Part shown: positions 32,908-41,801 of the stretch, piece after piece
Layout: every line of letters begins with the position of its first letter
Numbering within the stretch: position 1 is the stretch's first letter
From: Desulforhopalus vacuolatus
GTDB lineage: Bacteria; Desulfobacterota; Desulfobulbia; Desulfobulbales; Desulfocapsaceae
Assembly: GCF_016918505.1 (NCBI RefSeq)
Contig: NZ_JAFFPZ010000011.1
Coordinates: 53,338-117,337, forward strand
Length of the DNA stretch: 64,000 bases
Direction: 5' to 3'
The notes under the pieces: model-generated
What the model was told of the DNA's origin: nothing
Databases searched by the model: none
The model's input: only the letters and a program-made list of their open reading frames with translations
Translations under genes and position numbers: made by a program

Positions 32908-35355
32908 TTACAGCCCCAGGCCGAATGCTTCACCGATGTTGGCGAGTTCAAAGAACATCATGTACGTCGTTTCGCCGGAGTCGTATTTGGTTTGGAATTT
33001 GAGTCCCCAGCAGTTGGCGCTGTACGCAATAAGGGCTTTCGCTTCATTGGTGTCATCGTAGGAAATGGAATGTTCTATACTGCCCTCAAATCGCCAGCGC
33101 TCGAACAGTCTGATACCGAGAGTGCCGTTAATCTGGTCAATCTCGTCATCTTTATCATAGCTGTATTCAGTCGTGACATAAGTGTTGCGGCTGAAGGTGT
33201 ATGCGATTTCAAAATTGTGGCTGTTGAAGTCGTTGTCATAAACATCGTAATAGGTCTTGTACGAGAGTGCTATTTTCGCGAGGGGGGCAAAGGTCAACTT
33301 CGAGTAAATATCTCCGAAGGATTCATCGTCATCGTCAGGATCCATGTTATAGGATTGTTGAATAAGAAAACTTCCATAGGTGGAGAGAGTCTCCATTCCT
33401 GAACTGCTGGCAGCAACACGGCTGAAAAGGTTGTCCAGCCCGTAGGTGAAGGTGTTCTCCTGGGTAATTTCGTCAATGCTGTCCCAGTCCGGGAGTTCAT
33501 TATCTTCGGCTGCATCTGAAATATATTGATAGTTCAGGTAGGGCCGGAATTCGTGGCGTACTGTCTTGCCGGAAGAGAAAGCAAAATCGCGCTGAATGGT
33601 TGTGGCAGTATCAAGTTCAAACTCCGGATAGAAGCGGTTTATGCTGTCATCATATTCCCATTCAGAGGCATCTCCAAAACTCTGTACTGCATAATAGGTC
33701 TCTCTCACCGCCACTTCCGCCCGGCTTTCAAGCCATGGCGTAATTGAGATCGGGGTGGAGAGAGCCGGGCGGATATCTACCCGGTTTCCACCTGTGCCGT
33801 CTTCCCGCCAGTAATTGACGTAACTGGAGTCCCAGTCGAAGGTAAAGCTGTGGAATCCGGTATTAAGGGTTCCGTCGAAGTCAACCTCCGGCAATTTCCA
33901 CAGAGGAGACTCTTCAGTTGTCGTGGTGGTGGTGGTGACTTCTTCTCCGGTGTCAGCATCCGTGGTGGTTGTGGTTGTTGTTGTCGTGGTGTCTGTGTCC
34001 AGATCATTCACAGCGAGGAATTCTGTTTCCAGTGAAATTCCCCCCCAGCTTTTAAGGACTTTTAAAGTGTTGTCGCGTTCAAGATCACTGTCATCATCAA
34101 AGGAACGACCAAACATGTCGAGATAATCTTCACGGGTCTGATCATACCCCGTGTTGCCGTAATCAAATTCCTCAAGATAATCCTCGTCGGAGACGAGGTC
34201 AACGTCGAGTCGGGTGACCCAGCCATCTCCGAAGGTATAGTCAGCCTTCCCCCGAACCCAGTAGCGATCGTCATTGGTATGGGTGTACCCGGTGTCATCG
34301 TAGTAATCAGAATCCAGGTCCCCGTCGGAAAGATCATCCATCAGGAAGTTCCCCATGAACATGCCCTTGGAGGTATCACTGGTCATATAACGGTACTGGG
34401 CACCGGCCATGAAGCCGCGGTCAAAGTACCATGTGGGATAAAGGGTGGCATCCGAGGAGTCGGAAATATTGATAAAAAGAGGCGCTCCTACAGCTGCTCC
34501 GCCTGAAGTAGAGTAGCTGAATTCCGGCATCAGGAAACCGGTTTGCCTTGTATTTTTTACCGGCAAAATCATATAGGGAGAGTAGAAAATCGGCACGTCC
34601 TTAATCCGGAAGCGGGCGTTTTTCATGACGGCATATCCGCCTGTGGTTATTTTTGTATTGGAGGCGGCAATAGACCACGGGGCGGTCTCTCCATCTTCCA
34701 CTTTACAGGTAACTGCCCAGCCAGACTCAATTTCATAGGTCTCATAGCCGGTTTTCCTGATGGTTTTCCCTTCAAGATGTAACTGGAGGTCTTTGCGGAC
34801 GATAGTGGCTTCTGAAAACTCTCCGGTCTCGGTTTCGAGATTGAGTGAACCCTCTTTGGCAACCAGCTTGTCGTCCGGCCCCTGAATACTGAGGTGTCCT
34901 TTAACTTTAATGGTCTTCAGCTCTATATCATAAGCCATCCAGTCTGCTTTAATAGTGACTGTAGTTCGATATTCCGGCACTGCTGCTTTTTCAGCCTCGG
35001 CTGCCGTAATTTCTGGAGCCTCTTCCTTTTCACCGAGCAGTTCACTCCATGCGGTCACACTGCTCTTTTTTTGGGGCATGTTGATCGGCAGTTTCTCCTT
35101 CTTTACCAGAACGACATTTCCTTTGGCGATAATACTTTTCGGGTTTTCGAAGTTGATGATTTTATCAGCCGTGATGTCCCACTCTTCTGTAGAAGTATTC
35201 TCTGCAGCAAGTGCACTGCATGGGATAAACAGCATAACCATGGAGAGCAGAGTACCACCGAAGAGACCAGTGCGAACTGTTTTTGAGAAGGGTGAATTTA
35301 ACATCAGGTTGCGGCAGGACTGTCCGGAGAGAACAAAGGTGGTGTTTAGTGACAT
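32908..35355 (-). CDS. lptD: LPS assembly protein LptD with a threonine-rich insertion
   Basis: 815 residues. After a signal peptide ending SALA-AE come the OstA/LptA-like jelly-roll (WDITADKIINFENPKSIIAKG through VKGHLSIQGPD) and a C-terminal barrel of many amphipathic strands ending ELANIGEAFGLGL. With LptE it inserts LPS into the outer leaflet. Roughly residues 450-478 are almost pure threonine in two runs around DADTGEEV, and the nearby loops are very Asp-rich. Start 35355 lacks a clear ribosome site; ATG 35304 gives a more usual 33-residue signal peptide. First gene of lptD-DHH-mltB-mltA. Confidence 0.92.
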   Translation of the reverse strand: MSLNTTFVLSGQSCRNLMLNSPFSKTVRTGLFGGTLLSMVMLFIPCSALAAENTSTEEWDITADKIINFENPKSIIAKGNVVLVKKEKLPINMPQKKSSVTAWSELLGEKEEAPEITAAEAEKAAVPEYRTTVTIKADWMAYDIELKTIKVKGHLSIQGPDDKLVAKEGSLNLETETGEFSEATIVRKDLQLHLEGKTIRKTGYETYEIESGWAVTCKVEDGETAPWSIAASNTKITTGGYAVMKNARFRIKDVPIFYSPYMILPVKNTRQTGFLMPEFSYSTSGGAAVGAPLFINISDSSDATLYPTWYFDRGFMAGAQYRYMTSDTSKGMFMGNFLMDDLSDGDLDSDYYDDTGYTHTNDDRYWVRGKADYTFGDGWVTRLDVDLVSDEDYLEEFDYGNTGYDQTREDYLDMFGRSFDDDSDLERDNTLKVLKSWGGISLETEFLAVNDLDTDTTTTTTTTTTDADTGEEVTTTTTTTEESPLWKLPEVDFDGTLNTGFHSFTFDWDSSYVNYWREDGTGGNRVDIRPALSTPISITPWLESRAEVAVRETYYAVQSFGDASEWEYDDSINRFYPEFELDTATTIQRDFAFSSGKTVRHEFRPYLNYQYISDAAEDNELPDWDSIDEITQENTFTYGLDNLFSRVAASSSGMETLSTYGSFLIQQSYNMDPDDDDESFGDIYSKLTFAPLAKIALSYKTYYDVYDNDFNSHNFEIAYTFSRNTYVTTEYSYDKDDEIDQINGTLGIRLFERWRFEGSIEHSISYDDTNEAKALIAYSANCWGLKFQTKYDSGETTYMMFFELANIGEAFGLGL

Positions 35356-35482
35356 GTTAACCGTATTTCTGAAAGTTATATTAAGTGATGGCAGTACGAC
35401 GAACGAGGTGGGCAGCGAACGACGACTGCGAGGGAAACATAAAATTACCAGAAGTTTAAAAATTTGAATCTTTTATGCCCGG

Positions 35483-35511
35483 AGTTTACGGGGCCTGGTT
35501 GGGCGTGTCAA
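35483..35511 (-). promoter_or_regulatory. Predicted sigma-70 promoter of the lptD operon
   Basis: Read on the minus strand: TTGACA at 35511-35506, a 17-base spacer and TAAACT at 35488-35483. The predicted start is near 35476, about 120 bases before ATG 35355 or 170 before ATG 35304. Confidence 0.55.
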
Positions 35512-35906
35512 GATTAAAGTATAAAGTGTGGTCCTGTCAGGTAAATTTATAACTGAAAGGAAATGCCAGTCGATTCCAGAGGGAAACACCGATAATCAGT
35601 AAATAACAATTGTATTTACATGAAAACGGCATTAGATATCAGGTGCGTAACGTTTTCCTTCGGTTTTCTTCTCTACTTGCAGAAGTCACCAAAAAACAAC
35701 AGCAAAGGAACATTTACGTTACGATAAATAGAGCTGGAAGTGTGTTGAAACTGGTATGCCTGAAAATGACCGTGTTGTGGTATAGAGGGCAGGCTTCAGC
35801 ATGTTTTTGGAAAGAACAACGAAAGAATTTTTCCCGGCGCAGTCTATTGCTGTGTTTCCTGTGTCACACTGTTATTGTGGCGCGGCGCGGGGATCGAGGA
35901 TATTAA
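35512..35906 (+). other. Non-coding stretch before the RNase E/G gene, possible long leader
   Basis: About 395 bases with no convincing gene. An open frame at 35610-35906 begins with TTG and has no recognisable product. In E. coli a 361-base leader lets RNase E regulate its own mRNA; a long untranslated lead here would fit that idea, but I see no clear promoter for it and no conserved structure that I can name. Confidence 0.35.
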
Positions 35907-38270
35907 ATGAGCGAAGGTACTGACAAGAAAAAACCGAAAAAATCAATCAAAGCAACAACCGGTGCATGGTGGAAAAGCACCAGTTCAGTAGAAAGCAGTG
36001 AACCGGTTGAAAAAAAGAAAAGGCCTGAAAAAAAAGAAAAGGCGGCCGTGAAACCCGCTGCAGAACCGGTGAAAACGGAAGCTGCAACGGATGCAGCGGT
36101 TGAAAAGAAGCCTGTCCGTAAACGAAGCAGCCGTCGGCGGAGTTCGAGCAGAAAAAAGACAGAAACTGACAGTGTTGCAACGATTGGAGAGGATGGTGAT
36201 TCTCCGGCAGCAGCTGAAAAAGAAAAGTCAGATTCTGTGGAAGTCTTGGCGGAAAAACCCGCAAAGACAGCATCACGAAGTCGCAGCAGGCGCCCTTCCA
36301 GTCGACGGGGGCGTAAACCTGCAGCTGCAAAAGAGAATGCTGCAGATGCCACTTCTTCCTCTGACCAGAAAACCGTTGCGGTACCTTCCCCTGTAGAGAT
36401 TCCCCTGGAAGAAGATAAAGGTTCACCCTCCGTTTCTGTGACCGGGCTTGATACATCCGCCGCAGATAAGACTCTGGCGAAAGTGACGAATGCTCTGGAG
36501 GTGGCGGATCCTGAGATTGCCGATGCGGAAGAAGTGCTTCCTCCGGTGGAGCTGTCCTCATCTGCGGACGACTCAACTGAAAAAGAAAAATCTGCTCAGC
36601 CCGAATCAGGGCAGGCACACAGTCGTCGTGGAAGAAAAAACGGGCGGGGAACAAAAAAGACAAACACCGAAGAGGGGAATGTTGAAAGCAGTCCGCCTGA
36701 GGGAAAAGAAAAGAGTGGCGACAAGGCTGAACCTCGCAAATCAATGAAGCTGCTGATCAATGCCGAAGAGCCGGAAGAGTGTCGCCTTGCTCTGCTTGAA
36801 GATGGTCGTCTTGAGTCTATTCACGTCTCCACCGTTTTCCGGACGCAGCGAAAAAGTAACATATATAAAGCAAAGGTGGTGGCCATTGAGCCCAGCCTTC
36901 AGGCTGCTTTTGTCGATTACGGTACAGAAAAGAACGGTTTTCTGCCCTTCAGTGAAATTCACCCTGAATATTTTAAAGTTAATCTGTCGGACGATGTGCG
37001 GGAGAAGGTTGAAAAACAGCAGTGGAAAAAACTTTCCATCACCGACGTTCTCGAACGCGGTCAGGAGTTACTGGCCCAGGTGGTGAAAGAAGAGATTGGC
37101 CGTAAGGGTGCCAACATGACCACTTTCCTCTCTATCCCGGGACGTTGCGTGGTTTTGATGCCTGGTTCTGATTCCGCCGGGATCTCCCGCAAAATTTCCG
37201 GGGAACAGCGGCGTGGTCAGCTCAGGGATATAATGAAGAGTTTTGATATCCCTGAGGGAACTGGCTGGATTGTGCGCACGGCGAGTTCCGAGATTACCGA
37301 AAGTGCCCTGTCGCGGGATACCGATTATCTGCTTAAGTTGTGGAAAGATATTCGGGAAAGGGGACAGGCTCTGAAGGGTGTCGGGCTTCTCTACGAAGAT
37401 CATCAGACTGTTGCCCGTTTTCTCCGGGAACATTTTGATCCGGCCATCGAAGAAATTCTTGTTGATGACCGCACAGCCCTGGAGCAGGTGAAAGATTTCG
37501 TTGCCATGCAGCCCAAAGTACAGCAGAAAGTGCGCGTGCGACTGCATCAGGGGGCACGGCCGATCTTCAACATGTACAGCGTGGAAGAGCAGATTGAGCA
37601 GATCTATCAGCCACAGGTCAACCTGCCCTCCGGCGGGTCAATTGTTATCGACCCCACTGAGGCGCTGGTTGCCATTGATGTGAACTCCGGTTCGACCTCT
37701 AAAGGCGCCAATTTTGAGGAATCTATCTTTCAGGCAAATATGGAAGCCGCTACCGAACTGGCCCGTCAGCTTCGTCTGCGAGACCTTGGTGGCCTTGTCG
37801 TGGTAGACTTTATCGACATGCGCAGCCGTAAGCATATCCTGGCGGTGGAGAAGCAGGTCAAGCAGGCCATGAAAAGCGACAAGGCGAAGGTTGATTTTAG
37901 CAAAATATCAAAGTTTGGCCTGATGGAGATCTCCCGGCAGAAGCTGGGTGCACCCATTGAGTCTGGCAACTATCGTGTGTGTGAATACTGCAAGGGACGG
38001 GGAACCATGCGTTCCGTGGAGACCCTTTCACTTTTCTATCTGCGCCGGATCCAGACTGGTGCCAGTCGCAATCCGGTGGAACGCGTAGAATGCAACTTTC
38101 CTCTTGATGTTGCTTCTTATCTGCTGAATCACAAGCGGGCTGAGCTTATTGAAATGGAGAAGCGTCAGCAGGTGAAGATTGATATTATCGGTCATTCCAA
38201 TATGAAACCGGCGGATAATGAAATCATCTTCCGCAAAAAAGAGAATGAGGCCCACGGGCGTGAAAAGTAA
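35907..38270 (+). CDS. RNase E/G family ribonuclease with a long N-terminal extension
   Basis: 787 residues. About 270 N-terminal residues are low-complexity Lys/Arg/Glu/Ala sequence with short basic clusters (KRSSRRRSSSRKK and SRSRSRRPSSRRGRK). The catalytic core follows: S1 domain at about 304-380, predicted metal ligands Asp591 (VAIDVNSG) and Asp634 (VVDFIDM), and the zinc link Cys692/Cys695 (CEYCKGRG). It cleaves single-stranded RNA in mRNA decay and rRNA/tRNA processing. E. coli RNase E has its disordered scaffold at the C-terminus; here it is at the N-terminus and the protein ends soon after the core. Confidence 0.94.
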   Translation: MSEGTDKKKPKKSIKATTGAWWKSTSSVESSEPVEKKKRPEKKEKAAVKPAAEPVKTEAATDAAVEKKPVRKRSSRRRSSSRKKTETDSVATIGEDGDSPAAAEKEKSDSVEVLAEKPAKTASRSRSRRPSSRRGRKPAAAKENAADATSSSDQKTVAVPSPVEIPLEEDKGSPSVSVTGLDTSAADKTLAKVTNALEVADPEIADAEEVLPPVELSSSADDSTEKEKSAQPESGQAHSRRGRKNGRGTKKTNTEEGNVESSPPEGKEKSGDKAEPRKSMKLLINAEEPEECRLALLEDGRLESIHVSTVFRTQRKSNIYKAKVVAIEPSLQAAFVDYGTEKNGFLPFSEIHPEYFKVNLSDDVREKVEKQQWKKLSITDVLERGQELLAQVVKEEIGRKGANMTTFLSIPGRCVVLMPGSDSAGISRKISGEQRRGQLRDIMKSFDIPEGTGWIVRTASSEITESALSRDTDYLLKLWKDIRERGQALKGVGLLYEDHQTVARFLREHFDPAIEEILVDDRTALEQVKDFVAMQPKVQQKVRVRLHQGARPIFNMYSVEEQIEQIYQPQVNLPSGGSIVIDPTEALVAIDVNSGSTSKGANFEESIFQANMEAATELARQLRLRDLGGLVVVDFIDMRSRKHILAVEKQVKQAMKSDKAKVDFSKISKFGLMEISRQKLGAPIESGNYRVCEYCKGRGTMRSVETLSLFYLRRIQTGASRNPVERVECNFPLDVASYLLNHKRAELIEMEKRQQVKIDIIGHSNMKPADNEIIFRKKENEAHGREK

Positions 38271-38298
38271 AATTTCCACACCGTTGTGAAGATTTTTC

Positions 38299-38327
38299 TT
38301 GAGTCTTTCTCTGAAGTGATGTATATA
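38299..38327 (+). promoter_or_regulatory. Predicted promoter of tRNA-Arg
   Basis: TTGAGT at 38299-38304, a 17-base spacer and TATATA at 38322-38327. The predicted start is about seven bases before the tRNA. Confidence 0.65.
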
Positions 38328-38340
38328 ACACATCTCCGAC

Positions 38341-38417
38341 GCACCAGTAGCTCAGCTGGATAGAGCGCTTGGCTACGAACCAAGAGGTCGGGGGTTCGAC
38401 TCCCTCCTGGTGCACCA
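38341..38417 (+). tRNA. tRNA-Arg (anticodon ACG)
   Basis: 77 nt including encoded CCA. Acceptor stem GCACCAG pairs CTGGTGC. The D-arm reads AGCTCAGCTGGATAGAGC. The anticodon arm CTTGG-CTACGAA-CCAAG gives anticodon ACG, normally deaminated to ICG to read CGU, CGC and CGA. The T-arm contains GGGTTCGACTCCC. It has its own promoter and a hairpin terminator. Confidence 0.98.
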
Positions 38418-38428
38418 GTAAAAAGATC

Positions 38429-38466
38429 AAGGGGTTTGCGACAATTTGTCGTAAACCCCTTTTTTC
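38429..38466 (+). terminator. Terminator after tRNA-Arg
   Basis: AAGGGGTTT-GCGACA pairs TGTCGT-AAACCCCTT around a three-base loop, followed by six T residues. Confidence 0.92.
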
Positions 38467-38628
38467 GTTTGTGCCAGGTACCGATTGAAGCAACCCCGGC
38501 TCTTCACTCCTGCGAAAGGGTACTTCAACTGATCGCCGATCTCTTTTTACTCCTCCCACATTCCTTTTCCTGCCAGTTTCCGCCTGTCCGCCGCATTGCC
38601 TTGATAATGAGCTGCGTTTCCCAGTCAT

Positions 38629-38795
38629 TATAAACACGAATTATTAGTGAAAAAAACCATAAGAGAATGCCCTTGTGGTTGAATTCGCTCTGTTGCCTGC
38701 TTTGAGGTAATTGATGTTTTCCGTGTCCTTCCGTGGTAACCAATCTTATTCATAATAACGTTCCTGGTAAACTACGGAAGACACGGAAATTACTT
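38629..38795. repeat. Family B repeat, internal fragment
   Basis: Contains TAAACACGAATTATTA, GAGAATGCCCTTGTGGTTGA, TGATGTTTTCCGTGTCCTTC and ACGGAAGACACGGAAAT, all shared with the 41281-41746 copy, but both outer ends are missing. The 500-base stretch between the tRNA terminator and the nuclease gene holds nothing else recognisable. Confidence 0.65.
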
Positions 38796-38920
38796 TATCA
38801 TCCCGTTTCTCCATCCGCGTTCTTCGCGGTAAAATTCTTTGTCTTTTTCCATAACTTTTTGATGCGTTACAGAGAAGGCGAGTTTATCAGTGTCGTAAAT
38901 CCTCGGGTGGAAATTTTGAC

Positions 38921-39430
38921 ATGCGTATCAGAAACATATTACTTTCTCTGCTCCTTCTGTTCTCGACAGTTCTTCCTCTTTCAGCATCACGTCAGGCTGG
39001 CAAAAACTTTTCAGGAACCGTTCTCAAGGTGATTGACGGTGACTCCCTGATTGTCAGCCGTGGGCGTGGCAGGCAGGAGATTCGCCTCTATGGTGTTGAT
39101 GCCCCCGAGTTTGATCAACCCGGTTCCTTTGCCTGCAAAAAATGGATGCGTGAGCATGTTGCCGGCCAGCATGTGTCCGTGCTGGGTGTCAATTATGATC
39201 GGTATGGCCGACTGGTTGCTGTCGTCAGGATAGATGGCAGGGCGGTCAACGGTCTCCTTGTTGAGCAGGGACTGGTGTGGGTGTATGATCGTTACTGTCA
39301 CAAAAGTATCTGTCGAGACTGGAAAAGTGCTGAAAAACAGGCAAAGTCGCAGGGTCGTAATCTCTGGCACAATCTGCACCCCATTCCCCCCTGGGTATGG
39401 CGACATCGGAAGCCATATCACCATAAATAA
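38921..39430 (+). CDS. Exported thermonuclease-family (SNase-like) protein
   Basis: 169 residues with a signal peptide (hydrophobic about 5-21, ending LSA-SR). The SNase fold follows: GTVLKVIDGDSLIV with its metal-binding aspartate, IRLYGVDAPEFDQ with catalytic Arg and Glu, and YDRYGRLVAVV with the second Arg. The C-terminus is short and basic. Such proteins are Ca-dependent nucleases of DNA and RNA outside the cytoplasm. It seems to be a single gene. Confidence 0.92.
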   Translation: MRIRNILLSLLLLFSTVLPLSASRQAGKNFSGTVLKVIDGDSLIVSRGRGRQEIRLYGVDAPEFDQPGSFACKKWMREHVAGQHVSVLGVNYDRYGRLVAVVRIDGRAVNGLLVEQGLVWVYDRYCHKSICRDWKSAEKQAKSQGRNLWHNLHPIPPWVWRHRKPYHHK

Positions 39431-39547
39431 TTGCTTCTTCTGTGTGTTGTGGCAATTTTTTCTCGAAATTTTTCTTTGCAGTGTGTACTATAGTACAAAT
39501 TTTTTTACCAGCAGGCATGAATGTTCTAATTTTTTAACTTAAATATT

Positions 39548-41275
39548 ATGAAAAAAAGAACTGTAATCATTGTTTCGGCCCTTTTTCTTGGTTTCTCCGA
39601 TCCTGTTGCGAGCTCTGCTGCAAGTGCTGCTGCCCGGGAAAATCTACAAATTCTGCTTGAAACCCGTACCTGTCAAAACTGTGATCTCTCCGGTTTGGAC
39701 CTCAACAGGCTGGATTTAAGTGGTGTGAATTTGCAGGGAGCTGACCTCTCTCTTTCGAGCTGTAAGTTAACCAATCTCTCTGAAGCAAATCTCAGCAAGG
39801 CGAAACTCAATGGAGTTTCCTTTGATGGTGCCGACCTTGGGGAGGCTGACCTGCGCGGTGCAGATTTACGTGGTGTTCGGATGGATTCGGCCTATCTTGA
39901 TGGAGCAAAAATCTCCGGCAAAATTGTTGAACAGAATCAGAGGGACCGTGACGGGAACGTCACTGGTCCCCGCGACGTGGTGAAGGAAGACGACGCAAAA
40001 TCGAAACGACATCCGGTGGCCGGGCAGGCGAACCTTGCCCCTTCTCACCTCGATTCTGGAGTTGCCGCGCTGCAGTCGAGTCAGGCTAAACACACGCAGG
40101 ACATGGCTAAAGCAGGAAAATCTTCCCCGGTGAAGTCGCCGATGACAGCACCTGTTGCGGCGATAACCGTTGCTCCGGAAGAGAAAAAACGTAATGCGCC
40201 GGATTCTCTGTCTGAGGCTGACATGGTTCCGGCAAAACCACCATTGATCCGTGCAATCCAGAAGAAAGTGAAGAAGTTTTCCGATACTATGGAATTGTCG
40301 GAAGATGGAAAACTCACCATCCATGCTGTGAAAAAGAAAAAATTTGCTGAAGATTCTGCAGGCAATGATGACAGCACGGAGGCTCTTGCCTCGCTTACCC
40401 GCCAGCAGCTCAAGAATGTGGAAGGCGGGTATGAAGAGACCAGGATGGTTTCGGTATCACTGGGGAGTGAGGAGGATGAACGTGAGATTGAGGGAGGCGA
40501 CCGTGGCGGGGAATCTCATTTCAACGGAGAAGGGCGAAAAACACCTTCTCTGGGAACATCGCAGAATGATTCTTCCAGATTGTCTGTAGATCCTGTCAAT
40601 TCTCCTGCTGCATTTACTGGATCTGCGGCACCGAAAGCCAAATCTCTACGGGCTGTACATGAGGTTCCCGAGGTGCAGGAGATAGAATTTTCTTCCCCGA
40701 ATAAAACAGAATTGCAGGTGAAACTCACCGCAACGACTGAGACCGCCCGGAAAGTGGCGGCGAAAAAGGAAACTGTAAAAACGACGGTGCCTTTTGTTCA
40801 GCAAGGTACCAGTTCCGTCACAGAGATGACATCGTCTCCCGCAGCAGGGAAGGTGCAGACTCTCCCCGAAGAGGTTAAGGTCGCGCAGGCTGACAAAGCG
40901 AAGAAGCTTCCTGCCAGTGAGAAGTTCAGCAGTAAAAAAAAGGCACAGCTTGAGAGGTTCAAGCATGAGAACACGTGTTATGCCTGTGATCTTGCCGGGA
41001 TTGATTTTTCCGGAGAGAATCTTGAAAATGCTGACCTGGAAGGAGCTGATCTCTCCGGATGTAATTTTTCCAAAGCAGATCTTGAAAGAGCCAACCTCAA
41101 AGCTGCCAATCTGCGTGGTGCAAATTTGAGGGATACGAATTTGCAGGATGCTGATTTTTATAAGGCAGATCTTACCGGTGCCGATCTGTCCGGTTCCAAA
41201 GTGAAAGGTGCCTCCTTTGACGGTGCCAGTCTGCAGGGAACACTCGGTATTAAAAAGAAGAAGGCGAAGAAATAG
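39548..41275 (+). CDS. Exported protein with two pentapeptide-repeat blocks separated by a long linker
   Basis: 575 residues with an N-terminal signal (about 1-25). Two similar modules each begin with a CxxC that runs into pentapeptide repeats: Cys42/Cys45 (CQNCDLSGLDL) with repeats to about 120, and Cys477/Cys480 (CYACDLAGIDF) with repeats to about 565. Repeats follow the A(D/N)LXX pattern, forming right-handed beta-helices. The 350 residues between are Lys/Glu/Ser/Thr-rich and probably disordered. No enzyme motif is seen. The paired CxxC could form a disulfide or bind a metal. Function unknown; likely a periplasmic or surface scaffold. Confidence 0.85.
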   Translation: MKKRTVIIVSALFLGFSDPVASSAASAAARENLQILLETRTCQNCDLSGLDLNRLDLSGVNLQGADLSLSSCKLTNLSEANLSKAKLNGVSFDGADLGEADLRGADLRGVRMDSAYLDGAKISGKIVEQNQRDRDGNVTGPRDVVKEDDAKSKRHPVAGQANLAPSHLDSGVAALQSSQAKHTQDMAKAGKSSPVKSPMTAPVAAITVAPEEKKRNAPDSLSEADMVPAKPPLIRAIQKKVKKFSDTMELSEDGKLTIHAVKKKKFAEDSAGNDDSTEALASLTRQQLKNVEGGYEETRMVSVSLGSEEDEREIEGGDRGGESHFNGEGRKTPSLGTSQNDSSRLSVDPVNSPAAFTGSAAPKAKSLRAVHEVPEVQEIEFSSPNKTELQVKLTATTETARKVAAKKETVKTTVPFVQQGTSSVTEMTSSPAAGKVQTLPEEVKVAQADKAKKLPASEKFSSKKKAQLERFKHENTCYACDLAGIDFSGENLENADLEGADLSGCNFSKADLERANLKAANLRGANLRDTNLQDADFYKADLTGADLSGSKVKGASFDGASLQGTLGIKKKKAKK

Positions 41276-41280
41276 ATTTT

Positions 41281-41746
41281 ATACCATTCCTATTAAGTTA
41301 TACCCCGTTTTGTCTCCTGTTTATCCATTTATGGTTACAAACGACAAAAGGAACCACGAATGGACACGAATAAACACGAATTATTACTGAAAGATGAGGT
41401 TTATCAGATTGTGGGCTGCTTGCGCCATGGCGGTGCTGAACACGCCGGGCCATGGATTACTGGAAAAGCCAGATGAGAATGCCCTTGTGGTTGAATTCGG
41501 TCTGTTGCCTGCTTTGAGGTAATTGATGTTTTCCGTGTCCTTCCGTGTTTTCCGTGGTAGCCAATTTTATTCATAATACTCCTGGTGCACTGTACGGCTT
41601 AACTTCGGATACAAACGTTTTCGTTTAATGCGTTGTCCCTGTTCGTGAAAATTCGTGTCCATTCGTGGTTACAAAATGCAAAAGGAATCACCAATGGACA
41701 CGGATAAACAGGATGTAAAACGAGCATAACTTAATAGGAATGGTAT
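41281..41746. repeat. Family B repeat, full-length copy with 21-bp perfect inverted ends
   Basis: Begins ATACCATTCCTATTAAGTTA and ends TAACTTAATAGGAATGGTAT; the 21 end bases are exact inverse repeats. Inside are TGATGTTTTCCGTGTCCTTC and several CACGAATGGACACG phrases. It codes for nothing convincing and fills most of the 525-base gap before lepA. Confidence 0.85.
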
Positions 41747-41801
41747 TGCAGCATTTGGAGGTTTTTCCTGCTACATGACCTGTTCCGAAGATTCAATTAT
41801 T

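Noticed and set aside
35610..35906. 98-codon frame before the RNase E/G gene
   Set aside because: TTG start, unusual composition and no ribosome site or homology signs; treated as untranslated leader.
41281..41746. CRISPR array considered because of recurring short phrases
   Set aside because: Phrases are neither evenly spaced nor separated by unique spacers; the block is an inverted-end element found elsewhere in the window.
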